Shown: one piece after another, positions 1-12,475 of the stretch
Layout of the letters: the number at the start of each line of letters is the position of its first letter
Position numbering within the stretch: the stretch's first letter is position 1
Origin: Gibbula magus
Taxonomy: Eukaryota > Mollusca > Gastropoda > Trochida > Trochidae
Length of the DNA: 64,000 bases
Direction of reading: 5' to 3'
Assembly: GCA_936450465.1 (NCBI GenBank)
Contig: OW388293.1
Span: 81,180,134 to 81,244,133, forward strand
Translations under genes and position numbers: made by a program
The notes under the pieces: generated by a model
What the model saw: the letters and a program-made list of their open reading frames with translations, nothing else
The model's database searches: none
Told to the model about the DNA's origin: nothing

Positions 1-1350
1 CAACTTCCATTTCAAATTCCTCTAGAGCTTTCGGTTTAACAACAGATGGCTGTGCCTACACCACACATCATATGAAAGTAAAATTACAAATACGTTTTGA
101 GTTTGATTTCAATCATTTGTTAAGATATCAGTAAAAAAAATAATTCCAGTTTTAAATTACATTTAAAATTAATTGTTCATTACATTGGTGATGAATTGTG
201 ATGTTTTAAATGCAACAATAGCATATCTCAAAACTGTCAATTTGTGAGAAATACGTTCATAAGACGGAGTCTTTCATGTCTCACATGTTGCGATCAAATA
301 AATCAATTAGAGCGACGACAACCACTGAAGCGTTGTGTCTATACCCAATTACAATGCGTCGTAATAAACAAAGCTGTGTATTCTGTTAATTAACAAATGT
401 TTCTCGCATTCATGTAGACAAATGTCTAAATAGCAGGCTGATACCCTCATCAACATAATACAAGCTACTCTATAATATCAAAGTCATTCAATAACTTTAG
501 CATCCTGTTTTTCGCTGTCCAAATTGCCATTCATTGTCAATAAATCATCCCATATTTAATTACTGACAAATAAAAAATAAATAAATAACGAACACTTGGT
601 TTCAAATCGTAGTTCTCCATTAAATCAAAATGGATCGACAGGCAACTTGCAATATAATTACAATTATCATAACACAGCAGATTAGTTTCAAAGAGTACGT
701 CTTTTTGTGAGTTTTGGTAGTTGTTGCGCCCAGACTGCAGTCGACTGCTATCAGTAACGGTAAATATATGTGCAACCCACAGTAACGTTATCACTGCCCT
801 ATTACTATGCATATATATATTATAGAAGGCGAAGAAGATACTCATTTTACTATAAAAGGGTAGTGTGACTGAACATAATTATAACATACAAACGGATAGG
901 AATAAACATGCAACATGTGCTAACCCGTCAGGTTTGACCTATGTGACACTCAATTACTAATAACGTGATTAAAATGTGATTAACATTTATATTATTTTAA
1001 TACATTTCTATCAGCATATCATTACAGTAAAGCAAGAATGATTGAATAAGTTTTTATATATAATTATTGAGTCATACACAGATAATAAGTAGACAACGTT
1101 AAATGTGGGATGACTTCTTTGTAAAACAGTAAAATATAGAAAAGAAATGTCATGAAGTTAAGATAAAGTGCCGTTAAAAATGGATAGACTTCTCAAATAT
1201 GTATACAAATGACACATACGCGCCCAAAACACTCATAAAAGCACAAATAACATTAAAATATATTTTTACAAATATGATAGTGTTACTACAGTTAATAAGA
1301 ACAGATTAAAATGTTCAATTACTTACCATTCTCGTGTATTGCACAGGATG
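1..1350. other. AT-rich spacer, no gene seen
   Basis: Both strands carry frequent stops and only short unrecognisable frames. No splice-like exon, tRNA-like box or repeat array was found. It reads as ordinary intergenic or intronic DNA. Confidence 0.6.
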
Positions 1351-1495
1351 TTTTATGACCCGCAATTGCTATCTTTAGATGGGCTCAACAGCGTGTATTC
1401 GCGACTTCGCATACATGTATATTCGGTTGTGTATTTGTATACTCTGATGAGAGTAGTCACTTCTTTGATCAATACACATCCGCGTGTACACTGTA
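1351..1495 (+). repeat. diverged direct repeat, copy A
   Basis: Shares ordered blocks with 3467-3610: TTTATGACCCGCAATT, then GTGTATT.G.GACT, TGTATATTCGG and TCTGATGAGAG. The spacing is similar and the orientation the same. The copies are old, with many substitutions and small indels. The family is not recognised. Confidence 0.55.
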
Positions 1496-1969
1496 TATTG
1501 GACAAGCTTTCATTCTTCAACAAATTTAATTGTAAATCAAGATAGCTAAAATAGGTTTTCTGTTTATTGTATATTGTTGTCCCATATATAGTGTCTGTTT
1601 TGCAATTGTGTCGGGGTATGATTTGTAAGTATTTTAATATTTTCAATAAAAGTAATAAAATATGTCATGTTCTGTCCATCATACTTCGATTTCGGATCAC
1701 AAATGAAAACTGGTGGAATCAATCAAATATTCACTGTATATGACTGCAAGAGCGTGTTCACTGGTTTTAGATATAAAGACTTATTATTAAAAAGCGGAAA
1801 ATATCCATTATAGGTATCGTTTGTGGAAATAAAGTGAAACCGACTGAAGATGTTACAAAAAAATAAATTTGTATTTGTATTCGTAAATGATAAAATGTAT
1901 AATTGTATGCTTTGTTTATGAAGTATATTACATAAAAACTGAATGCGAGTGTAAACGGCCTACTGATAG

Positions 1970-1973
<4 letters not shown>

Positions 1974-2065
<92 letters not shown>
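1974..2065. repeat. (TA)n microsatellite
   Basis: About 90 bp of uninterrupted TA dinucleotide, immediately followed by a short AT-rich motif (AAATATTTGCATCAGTATA) repeated twice, partly in inverted form. Any reading frame through it (Tyr-Ile repeats) is a by-product of the microsatellite. Confidence 0.98.
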
Positions 2066-2068
<3 letters not shown>

Positions 2069-3466
2069 TATTTGCATCAGTATAAATATTTGCATCAGTA
2101 TATATATATTTATACTGATGCAAATGAACACGGCTGGCGTATAAAATGTCACATGCAGAACATTTAAGTATAATTATCATGCTTGTTTTCATATTGTTGA
2201 AGACAGAATCCAAAGTGGCAAAGCTCACAGATGTCATGTATACAGCTTTGATTTTTTAACTAATAGTTTTAAGATGCATTTTCAATAACGAGTACGCATC
2301 CTTAAATATGTCCCGTTAACACGCATTAGTTAGCAGATATGAGAAATATGTATTGTCAAGTGAATTGTCTTATATTTGGTTGATTCAAAATGTTGGTGAG
2401 AGGTAAATATCTGTGTTTACTTAAAAAGGATATGTTTATACAAATTGGTCCGAAACAATTAATTTATCAATTTATTTAAGTCATTACACCATTTCAGGTC
2501 GGGGATTGGGCCAGACTAGCTTTACATTTTCTTAGTGATAAGTCACTCTTACGAAATCTATGTAAATTTAGAATTACACTCCTTAAAATACAACATTTTA
2601 GAAAGGTCTACTACACGCTGGATAATCTATGATGTTCTAATTATTCTTCTGGTCAAATAGAAGACGAGTTTTACAAAGAGTTTGTTTGTGACGCTTTGCA
2701 GTCCAAAAAACGATGTATAGTCTACTTATTCATAATATATCTTAAAATACCGTGCCATGTTGAAAAAAGATTTGATGAAAACTCCAGCGGAAATAATTAT
2801 CGAAGTCACGTCACCTCAAGCCGTCATGCTGAAACATGAATTGTACTTGTTTGGGCCTTATATATTGAATAAACCTGTCTGTAAGTGCTCCTTTCACAAA
2901 TAACTATTGCATAAATGGGTTTAACGATACATCAATACAACATGCATTAGTTATATCCGTCGGTCTGTCCTACCAGACATTTTATAAATGACATTACAAA
3001 CATATTAACAGTATCGATTCAGGGTAATGTACAGAGAAGACGTTTTTACTAGGTTTAAAACAATCCAGTATGAATGGGTGAATTGTTTACTTGTCACGCA
3101 TACCACTGTAGGGTATACACGTGTAAGTTCCAAAGATAAAATTGATAAGCCAAAGCTTCAAAAGAAGAAGAATATGAAGTAAAATGTAAATAATATAAGT
3201 GATTATAAAAATATAGAGATAGCATTACAGTATTAACGGACATCATATGGTTAAATATTAAATCAAATAATGACCAATTTTAACTTATTTTTAATCATAT
3301 ATCAAACACTTTTACGACGACATAAAATATTGTACAAATAAACAACGGTATCCCAGAGAGCTAATAAACGCAAAATTTATGATTATTGTCATTATTCATT
3401 TAAGGTAACATACAGAGCGATTTTATAATTACGAAATATCTAATGTATTACGCGTAATTTCTCGCC
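2066..3466. other. AT-rich spacer, no gene seen
   Basis: No supported coding, RNA or repeat feature apart from the microsatellite flank at its left edge. Confidence 0.55.
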
Positions 3467-3610
3467 TGGTTTATGACCCGCAATTAAGCTAACATTGCCT
3501 GGGTGATGAATGGTGTGTATTGGTGACTAGCTGTGGTTGTATATTCGGATGTATATTCGACAATTCTGATGAGAGGGTTATCTTTAAATACCAATACACA
3601 TACACAAGGA
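3467..3610 (+). repeat. diverged direct repeat, copy B
   Basis: Partner of 1351-1495 about 2.1 kb away, sharing the same motif order (TTTATGACCCGCAATT at the left, TCTGATGAGAG and CCAATACACAT-like words to the right). Confidence 0.55.
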
Positions 3611-6452
3611 ATTGTAAGTGACATAAGCAGAGGTAAATGAAATATCTAGATATATCTAGCGTAGGTATTCGAGTCTGCAATTATGAACACATATATATAA
3701 ATCGCCATCCATGAATTTATTAGACCAGGATAATATGAAACTTCACCCCATCCAAACTGTGTTAAACCGAAACATGAGTATTTGGCATATGTGTGCTTAT
3801 TCTATCTTTTCATTTTATTTTATGTAGTAATACATGTTCAACTTCTATAAATACCTTACATTATCGTTGTTTACACAACTGTGACCTGTTATCTAGGTAT
3901 ATATTGTCTATATCTTTTATTTCATAATTTATTTGTAGAAAATAGTCATACCTTTCACAACTCCAACACGTAACTGTCATTGCAATTTTACAATTCGACA
4001 TTCAAATTTTGTTTCAACAGATAATGAAACATTTACGGGCTAGTGTACAGCAATAAAGCTATTTGATGTTCAAACTCTGAACGTTTAAACAAAGGCGCAT
4101 ACTGGTACCTTTTTGTCATCATAACAATTAGTTTAGATACCCGAAGCAAGTGTTACATCCCACCAGGAGACCTGTTTAAGACCGAATACACATGTTACAT
4201 AACACCGACTGGAACGCATCGTTTAACAGGTTGTTCTGATAGGCATTTGCACGTGACGCTTGTATAAAAATAATAAATTGAATTTGTATTATGGCAGAAT
4301 GTAACTTCCTCAAATAACCGAAACTCTTCCGAATAAAATCTTAAAAATAAAGAACCGGCGGATTAACAAGTTTAGCATTTTAATTTAATACACTTAAACA
4401 ACATGTGTTGAATTTCTATCATTAATCATTAATATTCAAACGTATAAGCTTTAATAAGAGTGAGTCGTGTGATTGTTGTAATGAGCCTATCGGCCTATGA
4501 TAAATTGTTTAGCTCATAAAGATGAATTACAATCGTGATACTTGTTCATCTTTTCATTGAATATAAGACTGTAAAATGATCATGTCAAAATAACCGGCTG
4601 AAAGATGATGGAAATGTTTTACTGCTTGTTTTCGTTTTGCAATGAAAGACCTCCAAACCAAGCCACTTGACATGCTACAACAGAGAATATAAAACTTTAT
4701 ATAAAGAACAAGTGTAAAGGTATTGACATTAAAAGCTTTAACTTTACGTAGGACACAGTATTTGTTGGTCATTCTTGTATCTTGCTATCTGTGTTTCAAT
4801 TTGTCATAAAAATAGTGCCGAGAACAACTCCTATGATGGAATTGTCAATGAGACATTGCCTTTATTTTCCGGGTAATAATAACTATACGGTTCTCTCAGC
4901 ACCATATACAAACACGTTCTATGGCCTTATGGAACGTGATGTATACATTTTATTAAAATCATAACAACACATTATTTACGAATGAAAAAGTCAGTAATAA
5001 AAATGTTTTAATTATAGAATTTAATATAACATACTTCAAATTGGTATTTTCTTTTCTCTCTGTGTTAATGAGTTTAAGTACGCACATTGACCTTGAAAGG
5101 CTTTGCAGCGTGATATCTGGGAAACGCGGCCGCCTTTGATGAAACTATTACGTACTTCATTGACACACATCGTGTGTGCAGACGGCATTATACCGACATA
5201 TGATTGCTTATTGATTAATAACCCTCGTACTGTTTATATCAAAGACGACGATCGTTTTCAAGTGTCTCAGTTATGAAACCATCCAAAATTGATCTAGGTG
5301 ATACTAAACTTCACTATGGAACATGTTATACATAAAAATACAGTATGACTGCAAGTTACCCATTGCTGTGAATGTCGATGTGAACAGTTGAGAACAGCTT
5401 TGACATAACAAACATATGTTAATGTACATGACATATATCTCTTCTTCATCACCTTAACTTTAAAGAATGCCAATCAAAGAAATGTACATGCTCTTTGAAT
5501 ATTTCTTCTTTAAATGTACACCTGGTCAAAACGATCGTTTATACATGGCTTGTAGTGGAATCAAATTGGTTAGTGGTAAAGACACCGATATTATCCCACA
5601 TCACAATAACATGGCTAATTAAGAGGTTAAGTGAACAATATAATGTGATTGATAATATGTAAATTGATGTCGGATAATTTAAAGGCAGTCCTATGATAAA
5701 CACTTAGACATATTTCTAAAATCTACCAGGAATTGAACTTAATTGATTATCAAATATGCAAGTTAAGAAGCAGTGGTGGAGCAGTAAACAGACTGTGGTG
5801 TTATGTTATGTATTTTTGTCATTTAGGCCGAATGAATTAGTATTATATTTCGGGATATGTCTGTTAAACTTATGATAATTTAGTTCACTACAGCTGCTTG
5901 GGTGAACATGCCAATCCCTCATTCATTTTCTCTGTCGTCCCATCATTCAGTCAAACACTATATATGTAGGACCTACTTTTTAACTTAATAACTTATGGTT
6001 AGCTAATGAAATTAAGGAATGAAATAAACATATTATCACCCTTCCATGTTCTATCAGTGATTAGTTACATTTCAAAGATAAGCACATTCCGCCAGGGGGT
6101 ATTTTTCTTGCTCTGTAGGATCATGTGGTGTTTAGACATGGTTATAGTGATAATATTATACATTGTCATCTTTTCTTATGATAGCATCAGGCTGGTTGGT
6201 TATCTGTTTTATCTTTGAACACACCTGCGCTCCTTTTGTACATGGAAATAGTTCCAAAATATAATATGTAAAGGTAGTGAGATGTTGTATATCTAGAAAT
6301 TAAACATTACCTGTAAATGTGGTCATATGCAACAGTATTCTGTTAAAGATGCATAATCAGTTTTGCATGATGGTTTATATGGTTCTGAAATGTACATATT
6401 ACAGTAGGTGCTGGTTTGCGTTATATCATCTTACTCGACTTTCTTCATATCA

Positions 6453-6455
<3 letters not shown>
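3611..6455. other. AT-rich spacer, no gene seen
   Basis: All frames are short and none resembles a known family. No terminal inverted repeats or arrays were noticed by eye. Confidence 0.5.

Positions 6456-6489
<34 letters not shown>
6456..6489. repeat. (TA)n microsatellite
   Basis: About 34 bp of pure TA repeat. Confidence 0.95.
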
Positions 6490-6491
<2 letters not shown>

Positions 6492-7183
6492 CAATGAAAA
6501 CTAAGGAACAGTCTCATGCATGTGTAGTAGTCGACATATATGACTCTATTTCAGTATTTACTCGTTATAAGACCTATTAAAAGCTATAGAAGCAAATCTG
6601 TCTTCCTATCTATTTCATGATGATTCCAAATATACGTTTGACTTAATGGCTGCATCATGCTAAGGTTCTATGTCCTGTTTTCGATCATGACCACGACTTT
6701 GAATGGTTGTATTTTCTTTATAATTAACTGACTGACTTTAAACTGGTTATTTTCGGTTAAAGTTGATAAATCTCAATTAAATAACAACATTTTTAACATC
6801 TGACATACATGTGACCTCACCAACATGATTAAGTCCCTTTACATGATATGTAATCAAATTGGAGACACAGTTTGAGTATATTAGCGTTAGTGAATTTTAA
6901 ATACATAATATAGTCTTGCTCGAATTACATAAAAACATAAAAACTAAGTGAGCAAACTGGAATAATGAAAGGAAGAAATACATACTTCAATTTACCAATG
7001 TTAAATTTTCTTGACAGTATGAAGCTTTAATTCCACCGCTCTAATCAATCCTATGTTAACAGGTCACAAGGTGCATGATCGGGGATTTCTACGGCATAGG
7101 GTATTTGGACAGCATAAATAAAAAAATGCTTATGAAGAAGAATTTCCAGAACAACACACCCCTTGCACATTTTAAGAACATTT
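6490..7183. other. AT-rich spacer, no gene seen
   Basis: Nothing supportable between the two microsatellites. Confidence 0.5.
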
Positions 7184-7330
7184 ATGTCTATATGTATGTA
7201 TGTATGTATGAATGTATGAATGTATGTATGTATGTATGTATGTATGTATGAATATATGAATGAATGTATGTATGTATGTATGTACGTATGTATGTATGTA
7301 TGTATGTATGTACGTATGTATGTATGTATG

Positions 7331-7364
<34 letters not shown>

Positions 7365-7418
7365 TGTATGTATGTATGTATGTATGTATGTATGTAGGTA
7401 TGTATGTATGTATGTATC
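7184..7418. repeat. (TATG)n microsatellite
   Basis: About 235 bp of TATG tetranucleotide repeat with a few AATG, TACG and TATA variants. Because the period is 4, every frame of both strands stays open, which explains the long Met-Tyr-Val-Cys and Thr-Tyr-Ile-His frames here. They are not genes. Confidence 0.98.
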
Positions 7419-8109
7419 TGTTAAACGGGACATAGAATAGCACAATGTTTATAAATAAGTCAGTGTCAAATCAAAATTTCACATTCAGGTTTGTTTACCT
7501 AAAGTAGGATTTGTGAACAATTCTAGAAAGCCAGTTTCTTGTATTTGTTCCCAGACTGATCACATTCCAATTTATGTCATACTTTCGGATTTAAAATAAC
7601 AATGGAAAATGAAAGTTTTAAACAAATCATTCAACGAAAATGTTTTTGAAAAAATAAAGTAATTTTTTTTAATTCTTGTCAAAACCTTGTAACCTTTATG
7701 TTTTATAACTTAAATATATGATAAAAAAAATGTTTCTATTAAAATATATTAAAAACATATTTTTATTATTTTCATAATTTTACTAAAGTCAATATATTCT
7801 GCTGTTTCATTTCATTCAATGTCACTTTCTTGATAGAATACATCTAACAAGTTTAAATTCAAATTTTTATTCAAATAATATTTAATCAAGTCAAAATGAT
7901 GTAAAAATGATAAATAATATTCAACAACTTATTCTTTTAATGTCAAAATAGGTATCAAAGTCTAAGATTTTCCTAAATCAAAATGATGTTTATTATGGTT
8001 AATAAATCAAAGGAAATCTAGTCATAAGGAATAGTTCTATAGATATTGTTGACAGGTCGCGCATTACAAGGGGACATAACTCGTCGTCAGAAAAGTAATT
8101 ATCTCATTA
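7419..8109. other. very AT-rich spacer
   Basis: Poly-A and poly-T rich (for example 7640-7760) with no coding or repeat structure that can be named. Confidence 0.5.
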
Positions 8110-8290
8110 GCGTGATGGCTGTGGAAAGGCCGCCTTTCAGCCGATATTTCCAAAATGGCTTTGTAAAGGTCGTTCTTTCCGTCTTTGGAAAGGCGTGGAA
8201 AGCTGCCTCTTTCCACGGGTGGAAAGATTGGAAAGGTCGCTCTTTCCACGCCAAAAGAACGCCTTTCCACTAGTGGAAAGAACGGTCATT
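8110..8290. repeat. hairpin-dense GGAAAGG/CCTTTCC block
   Basis: The words GTGGAAAG and CTTTCCAC alternate many times. GGCGTGGAAAG (about 8188) pairs perfectly with CTTTCCACGCC (about 8242), and 8263-8280 is a perfect 18-bp palindrome, CTTTCCACTAGTGGAAAG. Short frames through it on both strands are products of the symmetry. It may be the remnant of a foldback element end. Confidence 0.7.
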
Positions 8291-8837
8291 ACTCCAGTGC
8301 TTCCATCCACTCCTGTCGGAGCAAATTATCCGAGAAGTCCCCACCAATCAACACCTATCAGCTCCAATCACCATGCAACAACTTCAAAGCCACCCACATC
8401 AACAATTGGCCTCTTTTCCAATCAACTGTAATTATTATTTGTTTAACAATTTCAATAAAGCCAATTGGCCTCCCTCGTTTTCATCATGTGTGTTTATTTA
8501 CATCTTCAAAAAAGCCTACAGGCCATTGTTTATCTAATTACTCCCCCTCATGTTTGTATTGCAAATCCTCACTGTATACCATTCTCATGCATGTTAATCT
8601 CCCTGATTCAGTTTCCTCACCATTGTTTTGTTTGCTATATACATGTACCATATTTTGTTATTTCCTTCCATTTCACCTGATGAAGGAGTGAGTATGTACT
8701 CGTCGTGTATTTTCACATTAAAGTTGTTATCCAGAAAACCTTCCTGTTCTTATTCAGTGGTCTAATATGCGAGAAGGTAGATGATGTGCAAGGGAACTGA
8801 AATTAGGTTGTTCACAGACTCGGTTACTCTGGAAAAC
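8291..8837 (+). other. unclassified sequence, possible retroelement 3' tail
   Basis: C- and T-rich with two similar segments around AATTGGCC (8402 and 8462). It ends in CACCTGATGAAGGAGTGAG (8677-8695) and a TTTTCACATTAAAG tail. CCTGATGAAGG tails are common in metazoan retroelement 3' regions, so a relic is possible. No protein domain supports it. Confidence 0.25.
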
Positions 8838-8950
8838 TCAATATCCAGCCTTGTAGAGAACCCCTTATCACTAATGATATAATCCTCATATAAAGAGTGT
8901 GCAAATATCTGACATCTTTACTTAGAGAAGAGTCCGATCTTCCATTGATT
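8838..8950 (+). repeat. diverged tandem-like duplication, copy A
   Basis: Matches 9543-9650 in order: CAATATCCA, CCTTATC.CTAATGA.ATAATCC, GTGCAAATATCTGAC.TCTTTA. The copies are about 705 bp apart in the same orientation. Function unknown. Confidence 0.65.
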
Positions 8951-9542
8951 TCCTGGTATGGTCTGACTCTGTCATTGATTGGGATACGAGACATCAGACT
9001 GAACACACCAGTGCTTGGATCTGCAAGCTTTACATCATCAGGTAACTGTCTATCCATTATTGAATTTATAAATGACACATAAACACCATTGTTTGAAAAT
9101 ATAAACCAACTGAGGAATGGCCCTTGTAGACTTATGAAATATGTTACCTGATATTAACTAAAATTAAAGGATCAACGACATTCTCCTCTTAACACAACTA
9201 TCAAATACATCATTTAACTTTTTGTTTAATGTAATGATATTGGCAGCCTTTTAACCCTTTATTTTATGTGCGATGATTTCAAATATAGAAAGTACCACAG
9301 TGAATAAATATGTAGTTAATGTATATGTTCAGTTATTTGCAATATGTGGGTTGAGAAGCACGTAATGAAAAACAACAGTGACACTATGGTATGGCAAACA
9401 GAATTCCATCTCATCACATTATGGTAAGATATCACAAGTTATCTAGTTACCATTGCCAAATATAACTTGGTTCTCCTGCCATCAGCTGGAATTGGAGTGA
9501 AAGTAGGTCGTCCACTCACTCACTTATTTACTGTAGATAAGT

Positions 9543-9660
9543 CAATATCCAATAATGAAGAAAAATCCTTATCGCTAATGACATAATCCCCATCTAAAGT
9601 GTTTGCAAATATCTGACGTCTTTATTGTAAGAGAGTTCTTGGTCTATTCCTTGTCTATTG
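9543..9660 (+). repeat. diverged tandem-like duplication, copy B
   Basis: Partner of 8838-8950, with roughly 80% identity by eye in the best stretch. The minisatellite starts shortly downstream, so the duplication may be part of the same unstable region. Confidence 0.65.
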
Positions 9661-9774
9661 ATGTACTTGTGTAGATAGACAGACTTAGCTCATGATTGAT
9701 ACAACAGTCGAATGAGATCAAGGAGCGACATTATCTCTACAGCTAAACAGATGGCTACGTTTGTGATCTTTGGG

Positions 9775-10795
9775 ATCTCAGTTCTTGGGTGTCAGTTTTC
9801 TCCTCTAGTGCGTCAGTTCTCTCCCCTTGGATGTCAGTTCTCTTCGTGATGTCAATTCTCTCCTCTTGGGCATCAGTTCCCTCCTCTTGGTTGTCAGTTC
9901 TCACATTGTGGAAGTCAGTTCTCCTTGTGATGTCAGTTCTCTTTGCGATGTCAGTTCTCTTTCTCTTTGGGATGTCAGCTCTCTCTTCTTGGGTGTCAGT
10001 TTTCTCCTCCAGTGCATCACTTCCCTCCCCTTGGATGTCAGTTCTCTTTGTGATGTCCGTTTTCTTTGTGATATAAGTTCTCTCTCTTGGTTGCTAGTTC
10101 TCACATTATGGAAGTCAGTTCTCTTTCTCTTTGTGATGTCAGTTCTCTTTGTAATGTCAGTTCTCTCCTCTTGGGTGTCAGTTCTCTTCTCTTGGGTGTC
10201 TGTTCTCTCCTCTAGTGCATCAGTTTCCTCTTCTAGGGCGTCAGTTCTCTTCCCTTTGGTGTCAGTTCTCTGTGTGATGTCAGTTCTCTTTCTCTTTATG
10301 ATGTCAGTTCTCTCCTCTTTGGCATCAGTTCTCTTTCTTTGAGTGTCAGTTCTCGTTGTGATGTCAGTTCTCTCCTCTTTGGCATCAGTTCTCTTTCCCT
10401 TTGGGATGTAAGTTCTCTTTGTGATGTCAGTTCTCTTTCTCTTTGTGATGTCAGTTCCCTCTTCTAGGGCGTCAGTTCTCTTCCCTTGGGTGTCAGTTCT
10501 CTTTGTGATGTCAGTTCTCCTTGTAATGTCAGTTCTCTTCTCTTGGGTGTCAGTTCTCTTTCTCTTTGTAATGTCAGTTCTCTCCTCTTTGACATCAGTT
10601 CTCTCCTCTTGGGTGTCAGTTCTATCCTCTTGGGTGTCAGTTTTTTCCTCTCGGGTGTCAGTTATTTCCTCTTGGTTGTCAGTTCTCACATTATTGAAGT
10701 CAGTTCTCCTTGTGATGTCAGTTCTCTCCTCTTGGTTGTCAGTTTTCTCCTATTGGGTGTCAGTTCGCTCTTCTTGGATGGCAGTTCTCTGTGTG
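9775..10795 (-). repeat. polypyrimidine minisatellite (GTCAGTTCTC units) with open frames
   Basis: More than 40 copies of a GTCAGTTCTC-cored unit of about 18, 21 or 27 bp. The plus strand is strongly C/T-rich, so the minus strand is purine-rich. The minus strand is open for 262 codons (9901-10689) and reads as charged repeats of the type RTDTQEE, RTDITK and RTDITKRKR. Most of the indels are multiples of three over about 600 bp, but the frame slips near 10080. The plus strand is also open in places (hydrophobic VSVLSSW repeats). A larger unit containing GTTCTCACATT recurs near 9898, 10098 and 10682. Open frames on both strands are expected of such a repeat; coding is not shown. Confidence 0.85.
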
Positions 10796-11047
10796 ATGAA
10801 CGTGTCTGTAATAAAACAAATAGATAACAGGGGTGAAATGGTTTACCACTACATCAGTTGAACTGTATGTTGCTTAGGTTCAGTATATTACAACACCTAA
10901 ATATTCTGCAACCTATTTAAACACACAATGGTTTACAAAACCATCAGGAATGTAACCAACTGCCTCACAGACGGCGGCGTCTTGTTCAGTGAAACATTTT
11001 AAGGCAGACATTCACGTTAATGTAAATAACACCAATTACTGGTTTTT

Positions 11048-12475
11048 GTCCCCCGCCACAACGCGGAACGGGGGACTATGTATTCAGCGGCGTCCGTCCG
11101 TACGTCACATTTCTTGTTTACGCGATATCTTATGAAGCGTTGCATCCAAAGTCTTCAAATTTCATGTCTGCCTACATTGTGGGAAGACACAGACACTTTT
11201 GGTGACCTTGGTCTTATTTTCAAGGTCACCACGACACTTTGACCACTTTTTGAACTCTTGTTTACGCGATATCTCATGAAGCATTGCATCCAAAGTCTTC
11301 AAATTTGGTTTCTGCCTACATTGTGGGAAGACGCAGACACCAGTCACTTTTGGTGACCTTGGTCTTATTTTCAAGGTCACCACAACACTTTGACCACTTT
11401 TTGAACTCTTGTTTACCCGATATCTCATGAAGCGTTGCATCCAAAGTCTTCAAATTTGGTTTCTGCCTACATTGTGGGAAGACGCAGACACCAGTCACTT
11501 TTGGTGACCTTGGCCTTATTTTCAAGGTCACCACGACACTTTGACCACTCTTTGAACTCTTGTTAAGGCGATATCTCATGAAACATTTCATCCAAAGTCT
11601 TCAAATTAGTTGTCAGCTTTCTTTGGGGAAAGACACAGACACCAGTTTATTTTGGTGACCTTGACCTTATTTTCAAGGTCACCGCAACACTTTGAGCACT
11701 TTTCTAACTCTTGTTAACGCGATATATATCTTTACCAGTTGGACTCAAAGTTTTCAAATTTGGTGTCAGTCTACACTGGGGGATGACGCAGACACCAGGG
11801 GATTTTGGTGACCTTGACCTTATTTTCAAAGTCACTACAACACTTTGACCACTTTTCGAACTCTTGTTATCACTATTTATTATGATCGGTTTGACCAAAT
11901 GTTTTCAAATTTGGTGTCGGTCTACATTGGAGGATGACGCAGACGCCAGTCGATTTGGTGACATTGACCTTATTTTCAAGGTCACCAAAACACTTTGACC
12001 ACTTTTAGAACTATTATTAATAATAATATACATTTTATATATATATATATATATATTTTTTTTAACGCCTTATATCCAGTGCAAGCACTGCTCAATGGTG
12101 GTACAATTATTACCCTGAAGGAATTGTACTTTCGGTGCCGCTACTAAGCGCTCCGCGCGACCATTTAGGTCCGTACCTCCCGTGTTCAGGTACCCATTTA
12201 AACAGCTGGGTGGACTGAGTGCAATGTGGATGAAGTGCCTTGCCCAGGGGCACAACACAGTATAAGACCCAGGTCACAAATGTTTGGTTTCTCCACCGGG
12301 ATTCGAACCCGGACCGATGGCGTGAGAGGCAAGCATGCTAACCACTACACCACTGTGCTCCACACACACGATATATTAACACGATATATCATGAACCCAA
12401 GTAGCTCCAATGATGTGTCTTACTAACTCAATGTCACCGGCGGGGGACATTGCCATGTTAGTGGCAAACACTTGT
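11048..12475 (+). mobile_element. tandem-repeat element, ~151-bp monomers (copy 1)
   Basis: Starts with a hairpin, TCCCCCGCC...CGGGGGA, and a GCGGCGTCCGTCCGTACGTC leader. About six to seven monomers follow: the phrase GAACTCTTGTT recurs at 11252, 11403, 11554, 11705, 11858 and 12008, a step of about 151 bp. Each monomer carries GGTGACCTTG and TTTTCAAGGTCACC. It ends with GGCGGGGGACATTGCC and TTAGTGGCAAACACTTGT. An inverted copy lies at 23734-24600, which defines both ends. This arrangement is typical of molluscan non-autonomous tandem-repeat elements (pearl-like, which have been linked to Helentrons). That assignment is recalled, not tested. A SINE is nested near its 3' end. Confidence 0.8.
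12059..12365 (-). mobile_element. tRNA-derived SINE nested in the tandem-repeat element
   Basis: On the minus strand there is an A-box-like TGGTGTAGTGGTTAGCA (about 12336-12352) and a B box GGTTCGAATCCC (about 12299-12311), spaced as in a tRNA promoter and followed by an unrelated body ending in a T/TA-rich stretch (a TA microsatellite at 12034-12056). It interrupts the host monomer, whose sequence resumes with ACGATATATCATGAACCC, so it inserted later. Confidence 0.75.

Noticed and set aside
1887..2144. 85-codon plus-strand frame
   Set aside because: Mostly Tyr-Ile from the TA microsatellite.
7051..7445. Long frames (60-130 codons) on both strands around the TATG repeat
   Set aside because: A period of four leaves all frames open; the peptides are pure YIHT and MYVC repeats.
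8677..8720. Possible hammerhead ribozyme (CTGATGA followed by a GAGT/ACTC stem)
   Set aside because: The required GAAA after stem II is missing (GTCGTG instead) and the outer stems do not pair.
11162..11898. Minus-strand frames repeating KSSKSGQSVVVTLKI
   Set aside because: Translations of the 151-bp monomers; period and divergence follow the DNA repeat, not a protein.
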